The notes below the pieces were generated by a model, which searched no databases, was not told the DNA's origin, and was given only the letters and a program-made list of their open reading frames with translations. From CAMYLY01 sp036397755 (GTDB lineage Bacteria > Gemmatimonadota > Gemmatimonadetes > Gemmatimonadales > GWC2-71-9): DNA of 64,000 nucleotides. Position 1 is the stretch's first letter. Each line of letters starts with the position of its first letter. Both the position numbers and the translations under genes were made by a program. The stretch is taken from the NCBI GenBank assembly GCA_036397755.1, contig DASWII010000061.1:1-64000 (forward strand), read 5' to 3'. Positions 54,339 to 63,242 of the stretch are shown one piece after another.

Positions 54339-54896
54339 CTAACCGCCGATCAGGGCGCCGAGGCGGACGCCGATGAGAATCTCGTTGGCTTCGACGTCGC
54401 CGAACCACCGGCGATAACCTGCTTCGAACCGCACGGCTAGCGAGCCCCCGACCACGAGCCTATAACCCACCTTTGCTCCTGCTGCGCCGGATGTCGCGTT
54501 CCCGAACGACCCTACGTCGATGAACTGAAAGGCTCCGGACGCCGCGATATAGGGCGAATTGGTGGCCGAACCTGCCAACAAGTACCCTACGTTGCCGACG
54601 AGGCCAATGGTCGTCAGCGTCTCACCTCCTCCGCTCGTGAGACTGAAGGCCAACTCAGGAGTGATCATGAGTCGGTTCCCAAAGCTCGCGTGCAGGGTGG
54701 CGGTGTTCCCGACGCCGAACTGTGAAGCGATGCCTCCACCTGGAATCCCGACGTTCGTCAGGCTGCCACCGTTCGTGAGAATGGCAACCCCGAGCCCAGT
54801 GCCCACCTCGATCTTCTGTTGTGCCTGGCTTGTTCCGGCGAGCGCGGCAACGAGCGCGATGACTCCCGAAAGCCGTACCACCATTGGACGGGACAT
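54339..54896 (-). CDS. Outer-membrane beta-barrel protein (hypothetical)
   Basis: A 185-residue protein with signal peptide (VRLSGVIALVAALAGTSQAQ) and small-barrel strands (KIEVGTGLGVAIL, ATLHASFGNRLMITPELAFSL, KVGYRLVVGGSLAVRFEAGYRRWF). ATG 54896 is six bases after GGAGG; ATG 54902 and ATG 54929 upstream are less well placed. Function unknown. Confidence 0.75.
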   Translation of the reverse strand: MSRPMVVRLSGVIALVAALAGTSQAQQKIEVGTGLGVAILTNGGSLTNVGIPGGGIASQFGVGNTATLHASFGNRLMITPELAFSLTSGGGETLTTIGLVGNVGYLLAGSATNSPYIAASGAFQFIDVGSFGNATSGAAGAKVGYRLVVGGSLAVRFEAGYRRWFGDVEANEILIGVRLGALIGG

Positions 54897-55074
54897 TGGC
54901 ATCCTCCGGGGCAAAGTGTAGGCGTACAAAAGGGTGCTGAGAACTCTGCTGGGTCAAGACTCCGGCCCTACTCCCCACACCTCGCCGCGGAAGGAAATGT
55001 CCCCTGGAAACTCTGGCCACCTATGCCGATGTACTGACGGCCATCGGATCGTCAAGGCCCAGGCGCGGTGTGAA

Positions 55075-56331
55075 TTAGGAGTCGAGCAGCTCTATGAGCC
55101 GTGCGGCCGTACGGCGCGCGGCGCCGGGCTGGAGAGTGGCTGCGACGGGCATGGCCCGCCCCACAGTGCAGCTGGCTGCATTGAACGCCGCCTGCAGCGC
55201 GACCACCGATCCCCGTTGGGGCAGTACCGTGCAGGCGCCCGCCGCCGCCAAAGCCCGCACGTCGTCATCGTGCATTGCCCGTGGTCCCACCACCGCCGGC
55301 ACGCCGCAGGCGACGGGCTCCGCCACCGAATGCACGCCTCCGCGGTCGAACCCGCCACCGACGTAGGCTGCGGCGCCGAGTCGATACAGCGCCTGCAGCA
55401 TCCCGCTGGTCGGAATGAGCAGCACCGCGGTGTCGTCTGCGGGGCTGGGCCCTGTACCCGTCCAGATGGCTACGGAAAGGCCCGCAGCGTTGCATCGCTT
55501 CACCACGCGCCTCGTGGTGGCCGCGGAAGGCTCGTGGGGCACTATCCAGAGACGCGCGTCCGCACGTCGGGATCGCCAGTCCGCGAAGGCGCGAAGCAGG
55601 ACGCCTTCGTCCGAACGGTGCATGCTTCCCGCCAGGACCACCGTTTTGCCTGTGGCCCACGCGCGGAGCACCGTTGGTGGCTCCGCGTTGTCGGCGGCAG
55701 CGAGCACTCCGTCATGACGCGGGTCACCGGTCACCGCGACACGATCCTCCGGCACCCCCAGGTGTCGCAGCGATGCCGCGTCCCGGTCGGTGCACGCGCC
55801 CCACCAGGAAACCGACCTCCAGATCGGACCGTAGAGTGGAGTGAGCCAGCGCCGACGGTGTGTCTGCTCCGGGGTCATGCGGACCCCGATGACGGCGGTG
55901 GGAACGCCGGAGCGAGCGGCCTCCCGCATCAGCTCGGGCCAGAGATCCATGCGGGCCACCGCGAGGGCGGAGGGTTGGAGCGCGGCGAAGAGCGTCGCGT
56001 GACGCCGGCGCTCGTCGAACGGGAGAAAATCAGTGTGACGCACGCCGCCAATGGTCCATCCCGAGACCGACGGAGAAGAATACGTGAGAACACATTGCAC
56101 GGGCGGACCCACGGAGCTCAGTTCCGCCGCCACCGCCTCGACGACGCGGGCCTCGCCGACGGAGGACGCATGAAACCACACGAGCGGTTCTTCGGACCGA
56201 TGGTGTGCGGCCCACGAGCGCCAACGGTCAGGTGCACCCCGCCTTCCCCGCAAGCTGGCGGCAAGCCGTCCTTGGCCGATCGGGGGGAACGAGGCGAGAA
56301 GCCGGTTGGTCGCGCGATAGATGCGGAGCAC
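55075..56331 (-). CDS. waaA: 3-deoxy-D-manno-octulosonic acid (Kdo) transferase
   Basis: A 418-residue GT-B glycosyltransferase of the WaaA/KdtA family. HASSVGEARVVE contains the conserved catalytic Glu region, YSSPSVSGW and DRDAASLRHLGVP are family motifs, and GGGFDRGGVHSVAEPVACGVPAVVGPRAMH is the Kdo-binding C-domain. It attaches Kdo to lipid A precursor, evidence of lipopolysaccharide. GTG start; divergent from the CPBP protease with 26 bp between. Confidence 0.92.
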   Translation of the reverse strand: MLRIYRATNRLLASFPPIGQGRLAASLRGRRGAPDRWRSWAAHHRSEEPLVWFHASSVGEARVVEAVAAELSSVGPPVQCVLTYSSPSVSGWTIGGVRHTDFLPFDERRRHATLFAALQPSALAVARMDLWPELMREAARSGVPTAVIGVRMTPEQTHRRRWLTPLYGPIWRSVSWWGACTDRDAASLRHLGVPEDRVAVTGDPRHDGVLAAADNAEPPTVLRAWATGKTVVLAGSMHRSDEGVLLRAFADWRSRRADARLWIVPHEPSAATTRRVVKRCNAAGLSVAIWTGTGPSPADDTAVLLIPTSGMLQALYRLGAAAYVGGGFDRGGVHSVAEPVACGVPAVVGPRAMHDDDVRALAAAGACTVLPQRGSVVALQAAFNAASCTVGRAMPVAATLQPGAARRTAARLIELLDS

Positions 56332-56357
56332 GAGGGGAATGTGATAGGTTCGAGGCG

Positions 56358-57101
56358 ATGACGTCAGCCCAATACTTCAGAGCGAGTCGTGAGCCGCGCT
56401 ACAGCGTGTTGTTCGCGCTGCCGCTGCTCCTGCTGTATGAGGGGCTCTCGGTGGCGTTGTCGGGGAGCTCGATGGCCGGCGTGCGCAACGGAGCCGACGT
56501 TCTGCTCAAGACGCTCTTCGTCGGCGTCGGAGGGCGCTACGGGCTTCTGGCGTTCGGCGTGGCTTTGCTCGGCACCGGTGCGTATATCGTCTGGAGAGAT
56601 TCCCGAGCGGCTGCCGCCCCGGTGGTACCTCGGGTATTCGGCCTCATGTTCGTCGAGAGCCTCGTCTATGCGGCGGTATTTGGACAGGTCGTCGCGTTTC
56701 TCACGGCACAGCTCCTCGGAGCGGGCCACCTGGGGGTGGCGCTTGCCGCGCAATCCACGCTGGAGCGGTTGCCACTTGGGACGCAGCTGGTCGTGTCGTT
56801 GGGGGCGGGGATCTACGAAGAGCTGCTGTTTCGGGTGCTGCTTGTGTCGGGACTGCTGTTTGTCGGTGTGCGGGCCGGATGGAGTAAGAAGGTGGCCATT
56901 GCGGTCGCCATCGTTGGGAGCGCGCTCATCTTCTCGGGATTCCACTACATCGGGCCGTTCGGAGACGCTCTCACGGCGCCATCTTTCACCTTTCGAGCGC
57001 TCGCGGGGTTGCTGCTCAGCGGGTTGTACGTGACGCGCGGATTCGGCATCGCGGCGTGGACCCACGCGCTCTACGACGTGGGGTTGTCGCTCCTCGCCTG
57101 A
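56358..57101 (+). CDS. CPBP family intramembrane metalloprotease
   Basis: A 247-residue protein with six to eight hydrophobic segments. The active-site motifs are EExxR (Glu154, Glu155, Arg158 in YEELLFR), His196 in GFHYIG and His236 in THALYD. CPBP proteins (Abi/Rce1-like) cleave or process membrane substrates. The likely substrate is unknown. ATG 56358 is chosen over longer frames that overlap waaA. Confidence 0.88.
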   Translation: MTSAQYFRASREPRYSVLFALPLLLLYEGLSVALSGSSMAGVRNGADVLLKTLFVGVGGRYGLLAFGVALLGTGAYIVWRDSRAAAAPVVPRVFGLMFVESLVYAAVFGQVVAFLTAQLLGAGHLGVALAAQSTLERLPLGTQLVVSLGAGIYEELLFRVLLVSGLLFVGVRAGWSKKVAIAVAIVGSALIFSGFHYIGPFGDALTAPSFTFRALAGLLLSGLYVTRGFGIAAWTHALYDVGLSLLA

Positions 57102-57144
57102 GGTCTCGAGCGTCTGGTGTCGCGCTGCCGTATGCGGAGAACGC

Positions 57145-57852
57145 CTAGCGCCTCTTAGCCGCTAGCAGTGAGTCCAGGATCGGGCGCCACACTTCGATTG
57201 GCTGTGCGCCCGGGAGCAGCCCTCCCTCGATCACGAACGACGGCGTGCTCTGCAGCCCGGAGCGGAACATCGACTGCCCTTCGGCGACAATGATTGGACG
57301 AACCTGCCCCGTCGCCAGGCACTCCTCCATCGTGGCGCGCGAGACGTCGACCGAGTCCAGCAGGAGTCGAAAGTACGGGGAGGGCTGCGACAGCGAAGCC
57401 CAGGCCGTTTGATGCCGAAACAGCAGGTCGTGCATTTCCCAGAAGCGTCCCTGGACCGCGGCGCACATGGCGAATTCGTGGGCGGCTGGGGCGTTCGGGT
57501 GCAGGGAGGTCAGGGGGAAATTCAGGAAGACCAGCCGCACCTTGCCGGTCTTGATGTACTCTGAATCGAGCGCCGGAAGCGTCTGCTCCCAGAAGTCGCG
57601 ACAGAACGGGCATTGAAAGTCGGAGGCCTCGAAAATCGTGATCGGTGCGTCCGCCGATCCCTTGGTCCGCGCATCGAGGTAGCCATCTTCTTGCAGGGGG
57701 GTCTGGTCGGCGGTCCGGAGCACTCCCGACACCGCTTCGCTCGGCGCCGCGGGGGAACGATTGGCGACACGGCCGTCCAATACCGCCCACGTGAACCCCG
57801 CGCCCGCGGCGGCTCCTGCGACGAGTACCACGATCAGTTTGATGGTTGACAC
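57145..57852 (-). CDS. DsbA-family thiol-disulfide oxidoreductase (membrane-anchored)
   Basis: A 235-residue protein with an N-terminal transmembrane helix (IKLIVVLVAGAAAGAGFTWAV), a short linker and a DsbA-like thioredoxin domain. The active site is Cys81-Pro-Phe-Cys84 (DFQCPFCRDFWEQTLPAL) and the cis-proline loop is STPSFVIEGG. It probably oxidises or isomerises exported proteins. ATG is not at 57852 by strong evidence, but the helix needs this start. Confidence 0.88.
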   Translation of the reverse strand: MSTIKLIVVLVAGAAAGAGFTWAVLDGRVANRSPAAPSEAVSGVLRTADQTPLQEDGYLDARTKGSADAPITIFEASDFQCPFCRDFWEQTLPALDSEYIKTGKVRLVFLNFPLTSLHPNAPAAHEFAMCAAVQGRFWEMHDLLFRHQTAWASLSQPSPYFRLLLDSVDVSRATMEECLATGQVRPIIVAEGQSMFRSGLQSTPSFVIEGGLLPGAQPIEVWRPILDSLLAAKRR

Positions 57853-57868
57853 GCGACTGCCAGCCTCC

Positions 57869-58651
57869 TCAGTGCCGCCACACCCGCTCGACGTTGTCGC
57901 CGCCCAGCGGTAGGCGGAAAGGTAGCCAATTCGTCAGCAGAACCTGACGGTACCAGCGGTATTCCATGAATGGGCTGGAGGTATCGGGCTGCTCGGCGAC
58001 AATCCACCACATTCCGGCATCGAGCTCCAGAATCACGACGCCCTCCTCGTCCGTTCGCGCGGTTCGCGCGTAGCGGCCGGAGCGTTGGAGCGCCGCTGCG
58101 GCGAGGGTCTCGTACTCACCGAACGCCACGGCCTCCCAGCCACGCAGTGAGTCTGCCGCCGCCCGCGCGCGCCGGGCAAGCGCCAGGTCGCTCGCCCCCA
58201 GGTCGCGCATGGCACGGTCGCGCGCGGCAGACTCGCGCGTGAGCCGCTGGTACATGGTTCGGAAGCGGTCATACGCAGCGGCGTACCCGGGATCCGTCCG
58301 ATCCAAGGCAAAGAGCGAGTCCGACAGGGCGCGTGTGGAATCGCGGAGCGCCGCCCACGGTGCGTCGACTTGACGTGTGGCGAGCTCCGTCGTGTCGGGT
58401 TGGAACGCCGCCAGTTCCCCCTCGAGATCGCGGAAGTCCGGTGGTGAGGTGGGCGCGACCTCCGTGAGCGAGTCCAGCAGGCCCTGGAGGTCGAACGGAA
58501 CTGCGGTCACGACAACGCCCGCCGCCGGCCGGCCGTCGGCGTGCGAGACGACGACGGTGAGAAGCCCGTCCGATCCTCCGCACGACGCGAGGAGCCCGCC
58601 GAGCGCGGCAACCCCAGCCCGTGCACGCGCTCGCGTCTCGGGTGCCACCAC
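57869..58651 (-). CDS. Lipoprotein of unknown function, helix-rich
   Basis: A 260-residue protein (GTG 58651, or GTG 58648) with lipobox LGGLLASC. A short beta module (LLTVVVSHADGRPAAGVVVTAVPFDLQ, carboxypeptidase-regulatory-like) is followed by a long charged helical region and a terminal beta part (GVVILELDAGMWWIVAEQP). I do not recognise the family. It follows the M23 peptidase gene on the same strand by 16 bp, so it may be an envelope partner. Confidence 0.65.
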   Translation of the reverse strand: MVAPETRARARAGVAALGGLLASCGGSDGLLTVVVSHADGRPAAGVVVTAVPFDLQGLLDSLTEVAPTSPPDFRDLEGELAAFQPDTTELATRQVDAPWAALRDSTRALSDSLFALDRTDPGYAAAYDRFRTMYQRLTRESAARDRAMRDLGASDLALARRARAAADSLRGWEAVAFGEYETLAAAALQRSGRYARTARTDEEGVVILELDAGMWWIVAEQPDTSSPFMEYRWYRQVLLTNWLPFRLPLGGDNVERVWRH

Positions 58652-58667
58652 GCTGGAATGAAGGGAC

Positions 58668-59603
58668 CTAGTCGACGATGGACGCAGGGAAGATGAACGT
58701 CCGCGGGTCGACCTGTTCGCCCCCCACCGCCACTTCGTAGTGGAGGTGCGGGCCGGTCGCGATCCCCGTGTTGCCCACCTCGGCGATCTTCTCGCCGCGG
58801 GCCACCCATTGCCCGACACGCGCGTTGATCCGCGAGCAGTGCGCGAACATCGTGACGACACCGAACCCATGGTCGATCGTCACGGTCTTGCCGTAACCCG
58901 TCTTCACCCGCACATCCACTACCCGCCCGCTCGCTGGCGCGAGAATGGGCGTCCCCATCGGGGCCGACACGTCGATCCCAGGGTGGGGACGCGCTTCATT
59001 GAAAATCGGGTGCTGCCGCGCCGACGCGAATCCGCTCGTGAACCAGCCCACCGACGGGGCGATCGGCGATATGGACGGCGTGCGGTTCAACCGATCCTGG
59101 TGCACGCTCAGGCTCTCCACGGCCTGCTGGTACGAAACCGCCAGCAGTCCTGCCCGGCGTACGAGACCGTCCAGCCTGCTCCGGAGATCGAGGGCCGCTC
59201 GTCCGGTCGGTCCTTCCGAGAGAATCTGCTCTTCCTCGCTCCAGCTGACTGGACCGCCAACACCGGCCAGCAGCACCTCGGGGTTGATCGGCTCCAGCCC
59301 AGCCAGGAGGCGAACCTGTTCGTCCCGCAGCGCGAGCTCTCGCACCGTGTCGGCCAACGCGACGACCGCGGTTCTGGCCTGCTCCAGTTCCTCGGCAAGG
59401 AGGAGATTGCGACGCTCCATGCGCTCGAGGCGCGACAGGTCCACGGCCTTGGCGACGATGGCGTACCCCAGGCCCGTTGTGGCGAACAGCACGATCACCG
59501 CCACGACGGCCAACACCTTCACGGCCCGCGCCGAGACCCGCAAAGAGCGGGACTCGCTCGACCCGTGCGGAACGATCACGACGGACCAATGCCGTTGTGC
59601 CAT
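58668..59603 (-). CDS. M23 family peptidoglycan endopeptidase
   Basis: A 311-residue protein with an N-terminal transmembrane segment (VLAVVAVIVLFATTGLGYAIV), a coiled-coil stretch (residues ~55-95) and a LytM/M23 domain. Zinc ligands are in ARPHPGIDVSAP, MFAHC and GPHLHYEV. It cuts peptide cross-links in the cell wall or activates an amidase. ATG 59603 follows AGGAG. The upstream part of the longer frame is out of keeping with a protein. Confidence 0.9.
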   Translation of the reverse strand: MAQRHWSVVIVPHGSSESRSLRVSARAVKVLAVVAVIVLFATTGLGYAIVAKAVDLSRLERMERRNLLLAEELEQARTAVVALADTVRELALRDEQVRLLAGLEPINPEVLLAGVGGPVSWSEEEQILSEGPTGRAALDLRSRLDGLVRRAGLLAVSYQQAVESLSVHQDRLNRTPSISPIAPSVGWFTSGFASARQHPIFNEARPHPGIDVSAPMGTPILAPASGRVVDVRVKTGYGKTVTIDHGFGVVTMFAHCSRINARVGQWVARGEKIAEVGNTGIATGPHLHYEVAVGGEQVDPRTFIFPASIVD

Positions 59604-59726
59604 CGAGGCGAGCTCCTGTGAGTTGTGGCGGCCAAAGGGTGGAACGGAAAGTCCCCAATAATAGACCGCCGGGAAGAGCAGTGTCAACCCCGCCACTACT
59701 ATTCTAAGTGCTTATGAAACAATGAG

Positions 59727-61244
59727 TTATGAACTAGACTCTTGTTTTGGGAAGAGCGGAGCCAACGTTCCGACGGTATTGCCGGCACACTCGGGGCGCA
59801 GCAAGCTGGTCCAGGAGGCTCCTTGTGGCGCCCCCGCGAACCCGAGGGCTTGCCAAACTTCGGCGGTCTTGGCGGGCATGAACGGCGCGAGCATCAGCGT
59901 GATGCGAGCGATGGCCCGGGCGAGCGCTCCGAGGGTTTCATCCAGCTCGCCCTGTTTGCCCGCCCTCGCCGAGACCCACGGGGCACGCTCCTCGACGTAG
60001 CCGTTGGCTCGATCGACCAGCCTCCAGAGCGCGTCTCCCCCTTGGTGGAGCTGGTGCGCGTCCATCGCCGCTCGGTAGCGTCCAATGACCTCCTCGCCGA
60101 GTTGGTCCAGGGAGGTTGCCGGCGCCTCGGGTATCGTGCCACCGAGGTACCGGCGAATCATGGCCAGCACGCGGCTGACGAGGTTCCCGTAGCCGTCCGC
60201 CAACTCCGCCGTGTAGCGGACATCGAACCGTTCGAACGTAAAGTTGCCGTCGCCGTCCCACGGGATCTCCCGCAGGAGGTGATAGCGCAGCGCGTCGGGC
60301 CCGTGCCGATCGACGATTTCCCGCAGGGTCACGCGCACACCGGCGGATTTCGAGAAGCGTGCCCCGCCCGTGTTGACCCATCCGTGACACCATACCTTCC
60401 GCGGCACCGGCAGGCCGGCCGCCATCAGCATGGCCGGCCACATGGCGGCGTGGAAACGCAGGATGTCCGGACCGATGACGTGGACGTCGGCGGGCCAGGT
60501 CTGTTCGTATGCCGGGTCTGGGAATCCCGTAGCCGACAAGTAATTGATCAGCGCATCGAACCAGACGTACACCGTGTGGGTCGGGTCGTCGGGCCACGGA
60601 AGGCCCCACGGCACGCGAGCGCGGCTGACTGAGAGTTGTTGCTCCGCCGTCCACTCTACGACGACGTTCCGAATCTCATTGTACTTGGCGCGGGGCTCGA
60701 CGAAGTCCGGATGCCGATCGTACAGGTCCAGCAGCGCCTGCCTGAACCGGCCGATCTCGAAGAAGTAGTTGGGTTCCTCGAGCCACTTGATTTCGAGCGT
60801 TGTGTGGGTTGGGCACTGCCCGTCCACGAGGTCCTTCTCGAGCTTGAACGCCTCGCACCCGACGCAGTAGTAGCCTTGGTAGGTGCCTTCGGTGAGGTGT
60901 CCGGCGGCCTGGATCCGCCGAAAGAGCGCCTCGACCGCGGCACGATGCCGCGGTTGGGTCGTGCGAATGAAATCCGTGTTGCTGATGCGGAGCTCGCGCC
61001 ACGCGGCCTGGAAGGCGTCGGCAATGCGGTCGACCCACGCCTGGGGCGGTACTCCCTCGGCCTCCGCTGTCTGCGCCACCTTTTGCCCGTGCTCGTCCAT
61101 GCCGATCACGAACTGTACGTGGCTGCCGCGCAGCCGCTGATATCGCGCTACGCAGTCCGCGCCGATCTTCTCGTAGGCGTGTCCCAAGTGCGGCTCGCCG
61201 TTCGAGTAATCGATCGCCGTCGTGATGTAGAAGTTAGCGGTCAC
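59727..61244 (-). CDS. metG: Methionine--tRNA ligase
   Basis: A 505-residue class I synthetase. HIGH-type motif PHLGH (His19, His22), zinc-knuckle cysteines in CVGCEAF and the QCPTH segment, and a KMSKS-equivalent RFSKS in GARFSKSAG, a slightly weakened form. The C-terminal tRNA-binding domain of longer MetRS is absent. It charges initiator and elongator tRNA-Met. The GTG start overlaps the ricT-like gene by 11 bp. Confidence 0.95.
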   Translation of the reverse strand: MTANFYITTAIDYSNGEPHLGHAYEKIGADCVARYQRLRGSHVQFVIGMDEHGQKVAQTAEAEGVPPQAWVDRIADAFQAAWRELRISNTDFIRTTQPRHRAAVEALFRRIQAAGHLTEGTYQGYYCVGCEAFKLEKDLVDGQCPTHTTLEIKWLEEPNYFFEIGRFRQALLDLYDRHPDFVEPRAKYNEIRNVVVEWTAEQQLSVSRARVPWGLPWPDDPTHTVYVWFDALINYLSATGFPDPAYEQTWPADVHVIGPDILRFHAAMWPAMLMAAGLPVPRKVWCHGWVNTGGARFSKSAGVRVTLREIVDRHGPDALRYHLLREIPWDGDGNFTFERFDVRYTAELADGYGNLVSRVLAMIRRYLGGTIPEAPATSLDQLGEEVIGRYRAAMDAHQLHQGGDALWRLVDRANGYVEERAPWVSARAGKQGELDETLGALARAIARITLMLAPFMPAKTAEVWQALGFAGAPQGASWTSLLRPECAGNTVGTLAPLFPKQESSS

Positions 61245-62271
61245 CCTGATCCTTGCCGCCCGCCTCGTCGGTTCCGCCGCGGGGCCGGCTACGGCCGCGT
61301 CCCCGACGCCGGTGGCGGCGGCGGCGTGGTGCGACGGCATCCGCGGGCTGCTCGGGGGTCGTGGCCGCTTCGGGGCGCCGCTCGGCGGGCGCCTCCGTGC
61401 CGCGCGGTGGCCGTTCGTCGGGGCGCCGTCCCGCCGCCACCTCTCGTTTGAGCTCAGCCAGCGTGACCGTGCGATTGGCGCCGTTCTCCGCCGCCAGCAG
61501 CACCCGCTCGCGGAAGATGTCCACCGCCACCACGCGCTCCGTTCCCGCCTCGGTCTGGAGGATTTTGCCTTCCTTCGGGAATCGTTTGCGGGAAGTCACG
61601 TAGAACTCGTGCTCGTACCGCAGACAGCACAGCAGTCGGCCGCAACCACCCGAAATCTGCGTGGGATTGAGCGAGAGCCGCTGGTCCTTGGCGAGCGAGA
61701 GACTGACGGGTCGCAGCTCGGTGAGCCACGAAGAGCAGCAGTACTGCCGCCCGCACCGTCCGACGCCATCGAGTCGACGCGCCTCATCGCGGGCTCCGAT
61801 CTGCCGCAACTCGATGCGGGTGCGGAAGAGTGACGCGAGGTCGCGCACCAAGCCGCGGAAGTCCACGCGCTTTTCGGCTGTGAAATACACGGTGAGCTTC
61901 TTTCGATCCCACTGCCACTCGGCGTCCGACACCTTCATATCGAGTCGGTGGTGCCGCACGCGCTCCATGACCTTCCGGCGCACGTCCTCCTCGGCCTTGC
62001 GGAGTTCTTCGCTGATGTGGGAGTCTTGTGGTGAGGCCGGTCGCAACACCTTGCCGCTGGGCTCTTTGGGTTCGGCGATGGCACAGCCGGCGCACCCGAC
62101 CCCGCACTTGCGCGCGGCCGCGTCGCCGACGGCGGAGACGTAGCCCAAGTCCTCGCCTCGCTCCGCCGCGACCACGACGGCATCGCCGAGGCCCAGGGCC
62201 TCGTCGGCTTCCAGCGTGTAGAAACCTTTCCGATTGCCCTTGAACCGAACCTCGACGACGGTCGTCCCCAC
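61234..62271 (-). CDS. ricT: PSP1-domain protein (RicT/YaaT-like)
   Basis: A 345-residue PSP1 protein. The conserved cysteines lie in GVGCAGCAI, GRCGRQYCCSSWL and SGGCGRLLCCLRYEHEFY, which bind Fe-S clusters in the RicAFT complex of Bacillus, where RicT aids mRNA maturation. The C-terminal ~70 residues are Arg/Pro/Glu-rich and probably disordered. GTG start touches the accA stop. No ricA or ricF is near. Confidence 0.88.
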   Translation of the reverse strand: MGTTVVEVRFKGNRKGFYTLEADEALGLGDAVVVAAERGEDLGYVSAVGDAAARKCGVGCAGCAIAEPKEPSGKVLRPASPQDSHISEELRKAEEDVRRKVMERVRHHRLDMKVSDAEWQWDRKKLTVYFTAEKRVDFRGLVRDLASLFRTRIELRQIGARDEARRLDGVGRCGRQYCCSSWLTELRPVSLSLAKDQRLSLNPTQISGGCGRLLCCLRYEHEFYVTSRKRFPKEGKILQTEAGTERVVAVDIFRERVLLAAENGANRTVTLAELKREVAAGRRPDERPPRGTEAPAERRPEAATTPEQPADAVAPRRRRHRRRGRGRSRPRGGTDEAGGKDQGDR

Positions 62272-63234
62272 TCAGTCCTCGAGGTAGGGGCCCATGGTCC
62301 GGAACTTGACCGCACGGGATCGCACGAGGTCGTCCCTGCTCAGCTCGGCGAGCTCCCCGAGGTTTCTTTCGAGTGCCTCCGCGAGCGCCACCGCCGAGGC
62401 GTCGTGATCGGTGTGGGCGCCGCCGGCAGGTTCGGAAACGATCGCGTCGATGACGCCGAGTTTCAGGAGGTCGTCGGACGTGAGTCGCAGGGCTTCGGCC
62501 GCGCGCTCCTTCTGCGACGCGTCCTTCCAGAGGATCGCCGCGCAGCCTTCCGGTGAGATTACCGAGTACACCGCGTGCTCGAGCATGAGCACGCGATCCG
62601 CGACCCCGAGGGCGAGCGCGCCGCCGGAGCCACCTTCACCGATCACGGCCGCGATGATCGGCGTGCGCAGTGCGGCCATCTCCTCCAGGTTGCGCGCGAT
62701 CGCCTCGGCCTGGCCACGCTCCTCCGCCCCCAGGCCCGGGTAAGCACCGGGCGTGTCGATAAGGGTCACGACCGGGGCGTGGAAGCGCTCGGCCTGCTTC
62801 ATCAGCCGCAGCGCCTTGCGGTAACCCTCCGGATGGGGCATTCCGAAGTTGCGTCGCAAGTTCTCCTTGGTGTCCCGGCCCTTCTGGTGGCCGATGATCA
62901 CGAGTGGGGCGCCGTGGAAGCGGGCCCATCCGCAGACGATCGCCGGGTCGTCCCGATAGAGCCGGTCGCCGCGCAATTCGACGAAGTCGGTGAACACGCG
63001 TCTGACGTAGTCCAACGTGTACGGCCGGCGCGGGTGGCGGGCGACCTGCACCCGCTGCATCGACGTGAGGTCGCTGTATACCTCGCGGCGGAGTTCGGTG
63101 AGCTTCGTCTCGAGCGGCTCGATCTCACCCCGCACCTCCAGGCGACGTTCGGAGGCTAACCGCTTGAGGTTCTCGATCTGTCGTTCCAACTCGACGATCG
63201 GCTTTTCGAAGTCCAGATTGAAGCTCGCTCCCAC
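62272..63234 (-). CDS. accA: Acetyl-CoA carboxylase carboxyltransferase subunit alpha
   Basis: A 320-residue subunit. The start LDFEKPIVELERQIENLK, GHQKGRDTKENLRRNFGMPHPEGYRKALRLM, DTPGAYPGLGAEERGQAEAIARNL and VISPEGCAAILWKDA are family hallmarks. With AccD it transfers carboxyl from biotin to acetyl-CoA, the first step of fatty acid synthesis. It follows dnaE by 8 bp. Confidence 0.96.
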   Translation of the reverse strand: MGASFNLDFEKPIVELERQIENLKRLASERRLEVRGEIEPLETKLTELRREVYSDLTSMQRVQVARHPRRPYTLDYVRRVFTDFVELRGDRLYRDDPAIVCGWARFHGAPLVIIGHQKGRDTKENLRRNFGMPHPEGYRKALRLMKQAERFHAPVVTLIDTPGAYPGLGAEERGQAEAIARNLEEMAALRTPIIAAVIGEGGSGGALALGVADRVLMLEHAVYSVISPEGCAAILWKDASQKERAAEALRLTSDDLLKLGVIDAIVSEPAGGAHTDHDASAVALAEALERNLGELAELSRDDLVRSRAVKFRTMGPYLED

Positions 63235-63242
63235 AGGTCGTC